Below, piece after piece: positions 61,263-64,000 of a stretch of DNA of 64,000 bases. The translations under genes were made by a program, and so were the position numbers. Source of the DNA: Sporichthyaceae bacterium (GTDB lineage Bacteria > Actinomycetota > Actinomycetes > Sporichthyales > Sporichthyaceae); the NCBI GenBank assembly GCA_036493475.1, contig DASXPS010000083.1, forward strand, positions 1 through 64,000, given 5' to 3'. The notes under the pieces were generated by a model. It was given only the letters and a program-made list of their open reading frames with translations. It did not search any database and was not told the DNA's origin. Within the stretch, counting starts at the first letter, position 1. Every line of letters starts with the position of its first letter.

Positions 61263-61850
61263 ATGCGCAGAATTTCAACGATCGTGGGGACCGTGGGACT
61301 GATCGGCGCGTTCTGCGCGCCCAGCGCCGCAGCGGCCGAGCACGGCAACGTGACGGTGCCGGCCAGTATCAACGGTGCCTGCACCCCGGACGGCTCGAGC
61401 TCAAGCACGTCCAAGTCCCCGAAGTCGTCTGGTTCGCCGGGCGAGGGCAAGACGCCGAAGGCACCGCACTCGCCCAAGGGTGCGCCGCAGACACCGGCCG
61501 TGCCGAAGGCACCGGATGTGCCCCCGGCACCGGGCGTGCCCCCGGCACCGGGCGTGCCGAAGGCACCCATGCCCAACACCCCGGGTGCCCCGAACGCACC
61601 GGGTGTCCCGAACGCACCGGATGCCCCGAACGCACCGGGTGCCCCCAGCGTGCCGGGTGGCCCGAGTACACCGGGCGCCCCGAATGCCCCGGGTGCCCCC
61701 AGCGAACCGGGTGGCCCGAGTGCACCGGGCGCGCCGAGCGCCCCGACCCCGCCGAGTGTGGGTGGCCAGAGCGACCCGGGTATGCCGTGCGATTCGGATC
61801 CCCCGCTGGATGGCTACGCGCAGCCGCCGGCGCTTGCTACTACCCGTTGA
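61263..61850 (+). CDS. secreted Pro/Gly-rich repeat protein
   Basis: 195 residues. Signal peptide about residues 1-25 (cleavage after AAAA). The mature start (EHGNVTVPASINGACTPDG) has one cysteine, followed by Ser/Lys-rich sequence and about 90 residues of degenerate NAPG/PGAP/PGGP triplet and hexad repeats, then a short C-terminal part with the second cysteine (MPCDSD). It is probably an extended cell-wall or extracellular protein. GAAGGAGGA precedes the ATG strongly, suggesting high expression. It lies between the ligase gene and a strong terminator. No family recognised. Confidence 0.72.
   Translation: MRRISTIVGTVGLIGAFCAPSAAAAEHGNVTVPASINGACTPDGSSSSTSKSPKSSGSPGEGKTPKAPHSPKGAPQTPAVPKAPDVPPAPGVPPAPGVPKAPMPNTPGAPNAPGVPNAPDAPNAPGAPSVPGGPSTPGAPNAPGAPSEPGGPSAPGAPSAPTPPSVGGQSDPGMPCDSDPPLDGYAQPPALATTR
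61495..61749 (+). repeat. degenerate tandem repeats coding for Pro-Gly-Ala units
   Basis: Within the secreted protein gene, 9-base units such as CCGGGTGCC and CCGAACGCA recur in 18-base pairs, giving the peptide pattern PGAPNA. The repeats are in phase with the reading frame and vary at third positions, so they are kept by selection on the protein rather than recent slippage. Confidence 0.7.
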
Positions 61851-61856
61851 CCGTCC

Positions 61857-61891
61857 GCGCCCTGCCCCTCGTTAGGCGAGGGGCAGGGCGC
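61857..61891 (+). terminator. strong intrinsic terminator
   Basis: A perfect 15-base stem: GCGCCCTGCCCCTCG at 61857-61871 pairs with CGAGGGGCAGGGCGC at 61877-61891, with a 5-base loop and TTTCC after it on the plus strand. It ends the secreted protein transcript. The loop contains the TAA stop codon of the convergent tandem TetR gene. Confidence 0.85.
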
Positions 61892-63050
61892 TTTCCTGCA
61901 CCACCCAGCATGCCGCGCGGACCGTGGCGCGCAGGCCGGGCACCCGCCGCAGCGCGGGCGTGCGGCCGATGTCGTTGGCCACCATCTGCGCCGCCTGAAC
62001 CTTGATGCGCGCCACCGTGGAGGAGTCCGCCGGGTTGCGGGCCAGCACCAGCGCGACCCAGTCGTCGATGTATTCGCGTTGCGCGACGTGCATCTCCCGG
62101 CCCAGTGGCCCGGACGTTAGATGCACCGACTCCGCGATCAGCGTGGTGACCAGGTCGCTCTGCTCGAGCGCGAGGTCAACGTAGGAATCGGTCACCCGGC
62201 GCAGGGCGTCCGCCGCGGTGTGCGCGCCGTCGGTGGCCGCGAGCAGGTCCGCACGCAACCGCTCGTGCCCGCGCTGCATCGCCTCGATCAGGATGTGATG
62301 CTTGCTCGGGAAGTGGTGGTAGACGCTCGGGCCGGCGATGCCGACCGCTGCGCCGATGTCGTCGATGCTCACCGCCGCGTAGCCATTGCGGGCGAACAGT
62401 CCGACCGCGGCATCGATCAACCGATCTCCTCGGCCGGAGCAGCGGGCTCGCCTGGGCGCCGGCGTCGGGTCGGCATCGGCATCGGGATCCAACCGGAGCA
62501 CTCGCAGGGTCAGCTCGGCCAGCAGCTCTTCGAACTGCGCGCGCGGCAGCGTGAGGCGGTGGAAGGACACGCTGGTGAGCACGGCCATCGCGCAGCCGGC
62601 GAGCAGTTCCGCCTGATCGGTGTTCAGCTCGGGCCGGGCCGCGGACAGTTCGGCCGCGAACCAGCGATTGGCCTGCTGAATCTTCCGGCGCAGTCGGGCG
62701 TGATCTGCGCTGTCCAGCGCGCGCGCCTCCCGTTGCCACAGCACCCCGGACAGCCGGTTGTCCAGCGCGTTCGCGGCCAGCACGCGGATCAACCCGGGCA
62801 GGCCCGCACCGGTCGCGGCCGGCAGCCGGGCCAGGGTGTCCTCGAACGCGGCATCCACCACGTCGTAGAGCAGCTCGGCCTTGCCGGCGTAGTGCCGGTA
62901 GAACGCCGACGGCCCCATGTTCACCGCATCCGCGATGTCGGCGACGGCCACGTTGGCGTAACCGTGCCGGGCGAACAACTCAGCACCCGCCGCACGGACC
63001 AGCTCGCGGCGATTGCTGGGCCGCGTGCCACGGGGCGGGGGACTAGTCAT
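61872..63050 (-). CDS. tandem TetR regulator (two complete TetR units fused)
   Basis: 392 residues, twice the usual length. The first helix-turn-helix is at about 13-60 (RRELVRAAGAELFARHGYAN, VADIADAVNMGPSAFYRHY) and the second at about 205-255 (GDRLIDAAVGLFARNGYAAV, IDDIGAAVGIAGPSVYHHF). Each is followed by its own helical ligand domain. One chain may act as a built-in dimer or bind two ligands. A palindrome with the same word as at 52722 lies directly upstream, which suggests autoregulation and control of the divergent thiolase. The stop lies in the loop of the terminator. Confidence 0.9.
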   Translation of the reverse strand: MTSPPPRGTRPSNRRELVRAAGAELFARHGYANVAVADIADAVNMGPSAFYRHYAGKAELLYDVVDAAFEDTLARLPAATGAGLPGLIRVLAANALDNRLSGVLWQREARALDSADHARLRRKIQQANRWFAAELSAARPELNTDQAELLAGCAMAVLTSVSFHRLTLPRAQFEELLAELTLRVLRLDPDADADPTPAPRRARCSGRGDRLIDAAVGLFARNGYAAVSIDDIGAAVGIAGPSVYHHFPSKHHILIEAMQRGHERLRADLLAATDGAHTAADALRRVTDSYVDLALEQSDLVTTLIAESVHLTSGPLGREMHVAQREYIDDWVALVLARNPADSSTVARIKVQAAQMVANDIGRTPALRRVPGLRATVRAACWVVQESALPLA

Positions 63051-63053
63051 AAG

Positions 63054-63078
63054 TCACTTAGTGTGACACATTAAGTGA
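63054..63078. promoter_or_regulatory. candidate operator of the tandem TetR
   Basis: TCACTTA at 63054-63060 and TAAGTGA at 63072-63078 form a perfect 7-base inverted repeat with an 11-base spacer. The site lies 4 bases before the TetR ATG and 36 bases before the divergent thiolase-like gene. TAAGTGAAC is nearly the same word as TTAGTGAAC at 52734-52743 and 53430-53438. Confidence 0.65.
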
Positions 63079-63113
63079 ACGACGGTTAGTCCCTCGGTGG
63101 TTGGAGACGCGAC

Positions 63114-64000
63114 ATGAGCAAGGCGCGAGTGGCCGGGGTGGGCATGGTCCCGTTCGCCACCCCCAGCAAGGCGGAGAGCTACGACCTGATGGCGGGCAAG
63201 GCGGTGCGTGCCGCGCTGAGCGATGCCGGCGTCGACTACGGCGCGATCCAGCAGGCCTACGTGGGTTACGTCTACGGCGACTCCACCTCCGGACAGCACG
63301 CCCTCTACGACGTCGGGCTGACCGGCATCCCGGTGGTCAACGTCAACAACAACTGCTCCACCGGATCCTCCGCGCTGTGGTTGGCCCGCCAGGCCGTCGA
63401 GTCCGGCGCCGTCGACTGTGTGCTGGCGTTGGGCTTCGAGCAGATGCAGCGGGGCGCGCTGGGCTCGCACTGGGACGACCGGCCCTCGCCGTTCGAGCGG
63501 TTCAACGAGGTGCTGGACAAGGAGCAGGGGCCCAGCGAGGCGCCGATGGCACCGCGCTACTTCGGCGGCGCCGGTGCGGTCTACGCCGAGCGTTACGGCA
63601 TGAACACCGACGTGTTCGCGCGGATCGCGGTCAAGGCCCGCGCGCACGCGGCGAACAACCCGTACTCGGTGTTCCGCGACCCCATCTCGCTGGATGACGT
63701 GCTCGGCTCGCCGAAGATCTACGAGTTCCTCACCCGGCTGCAGTGCTGTCCGCCGACCTGCGGCGCGGCGGCCGCGGTGCTGTGCTCACCGTCGTTCGCG
63801 GCCAAACACGGTTTGCGGGCCGACGTGCAGATCAGCGCGCAGGCGATGACCACCGACCGGCCGTCCAGCTTCGAGACCGATCTCATCCGGCTGGTGGGCT
63901 ATGACATGGCCCGCTCCGCCGCCGACCAGGTCTACGAGGCCGCCGGCATCTCGCCGGAGGATGTCAGGGTCGTGGAGCTGCACGACTGCTTCACCACCAA
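63114..64000 (+). CDS. thiolase-fold lipid-transfer protein (SCP-x/Ltp type), 5' part
   Basis: The open frame starts at ATG 63114 (GGAG upstream) and runs off the right edge after about 295 residues. Motifs include NNNCSTGSSALW with the reactive Cys, then VLALGFEQM and VELHDCF near the edge. This is the non-degradative thiolase branch that includes SCP-x and the mycobacterial Ltp proteins, some of which are retro-aldolases in sterol side-chain degradation and need a DUF35 partner. It is divergent from the tandem TetR and shares its operator. The missing C-terminus may hold the partner interface. Confidence 0.9.
   Translation, partial: MSKARVAGVGMVPFATPSKAESYDLMAGKAVRAALSDAGVDYGAIQQAYVGYVYGDSTSGQHALYDVGLTGIPVVNVNNNCSTGSSALWLARQAVESGAVDCVLALGFEQMQRGALGSHWDDRPSPFERFNEVLDKEQGPSEAPMAPRYFGGAGAVYAERYGMNTDVFARIAVKARAHAANNPYSVFRDPISLDDVLGSPKIYEFLTRLQCCPPTCGAAAAVLCSPSFAAKHGLRADVQISAQAMTTDRPSSFETDLIRLVGYDMARSAADQVYEAAGISPEDVRVVELHDCFTT

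Noticed and set aside
61495-61749. Repeated units that could be taken for a CRISPR array
   Set aside because: The units are 9-18 bases, contiguous, without unique spacers, and code in frame for Pro-Gly-Ala repeats.

Overview
The window is about 70% GC, almost fully coding, with tightly overlapping operons (ATGA/GTGA junctions), many GTG starts and several apparently leaderless promoters. Together with an HNH endonuclease of the 13E12/DUF222 type, a mycofactocin-type SDR, LivHM-fused ABC permeases and many TetR regulators, this points to a high-GC actinobacterium. A lineage near Sporichthya/Frankiales or the Mycobacteriales is plausible, but the genus cannot be fixed from sequence alone. No rRNA, tRNA, CRISPR, insertion sequence or phage gene was seen, and there is no gene-free stretch above 300 bases.

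Layout. 1-350: tail of an HNH endonuclease gene. 343-9017: a divergent catabolic locus. On the minus strand are a mycofactocin-type SDR and a beta-barrel-like protein. On the plus strand a six-gene chain holds an NAD(P)-binding amine-dehydrogenase-like protein, a second beta-barrel-like protein, a cytochrome P450, a DECR-like SDR, a periplasmic-binding-fold protein without signal peptide, and an epimerase. 9034-18793: an aldehyde dehydrogenase, a second amine-dehydrogenase-like protein, a TetR, a four-gene redox operon (FAD monooxygenase; pseudo-nitrilase fused to a 2Fe-2S reductase; half-length and full-length acetoacetate-decarboxylase-like proteins), an amidohydrolase and a second TetR. 18886-28312: a nine-gene transporter operon. 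28309-33943: minus-strand CtaG-like protein, membrane-anchored linalool-dehydratase-like protein, SDR and a paired acyl-CoA dehydrogenase. 33981-44303: a second, paralogous transporter operon of eight genes on the minus strand. 44508-48758: enoyl-CoA hydratase, thiolase, SDR and acyl-CoA synthetase, a compact beta-oxidation set. 48781-64000: multicopper oxidase, orphan molybdenum hydroxylase large subunit, TetR, HAD phosphatase and glycogen debranching enzyme, small secreted proteins, an RsbW/GAF/SpoIIE phosphatase, another acyl-CoA synthetase, a tandem TetR and the start of an SCP-x-type thiolase.

How it may work together. Acyl-CoA synthetases, acyl-CoA dehydrogenases, enoyl-CoA hydratase, thiolases, SDRs, P450 and the linalool-dehydratase-like enzyme suggest uptake and degradation of a hydrophobic compound such as a terpenoid, steroid-like or branched aliphatic substrate. 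The substrate itself is not visible in the sequence. A short box around AATCATYTWCACTG lies at five promoters of these operons and may tie them into one regulon.

The most novel feature is the transporter module. Both branched-chain-amino-acid-type ABC operons carry the same three unrecognised accessory genes in the same order in front of the permease: a signal-peptide surface protein with one C-terminal membrane helix, a two-helix membrane protein with a GVSG...QLPYL...TLWLSAD.RDEW core, and a membrane protein with a C-LL-G-P...CxxC tail. Even the 13-base gene overlap is conserved. Each operon ends with a PEP-utilising swivelling-domain protein that has no ATP-grasp domain, and in one operon this is fused to an epimerase.
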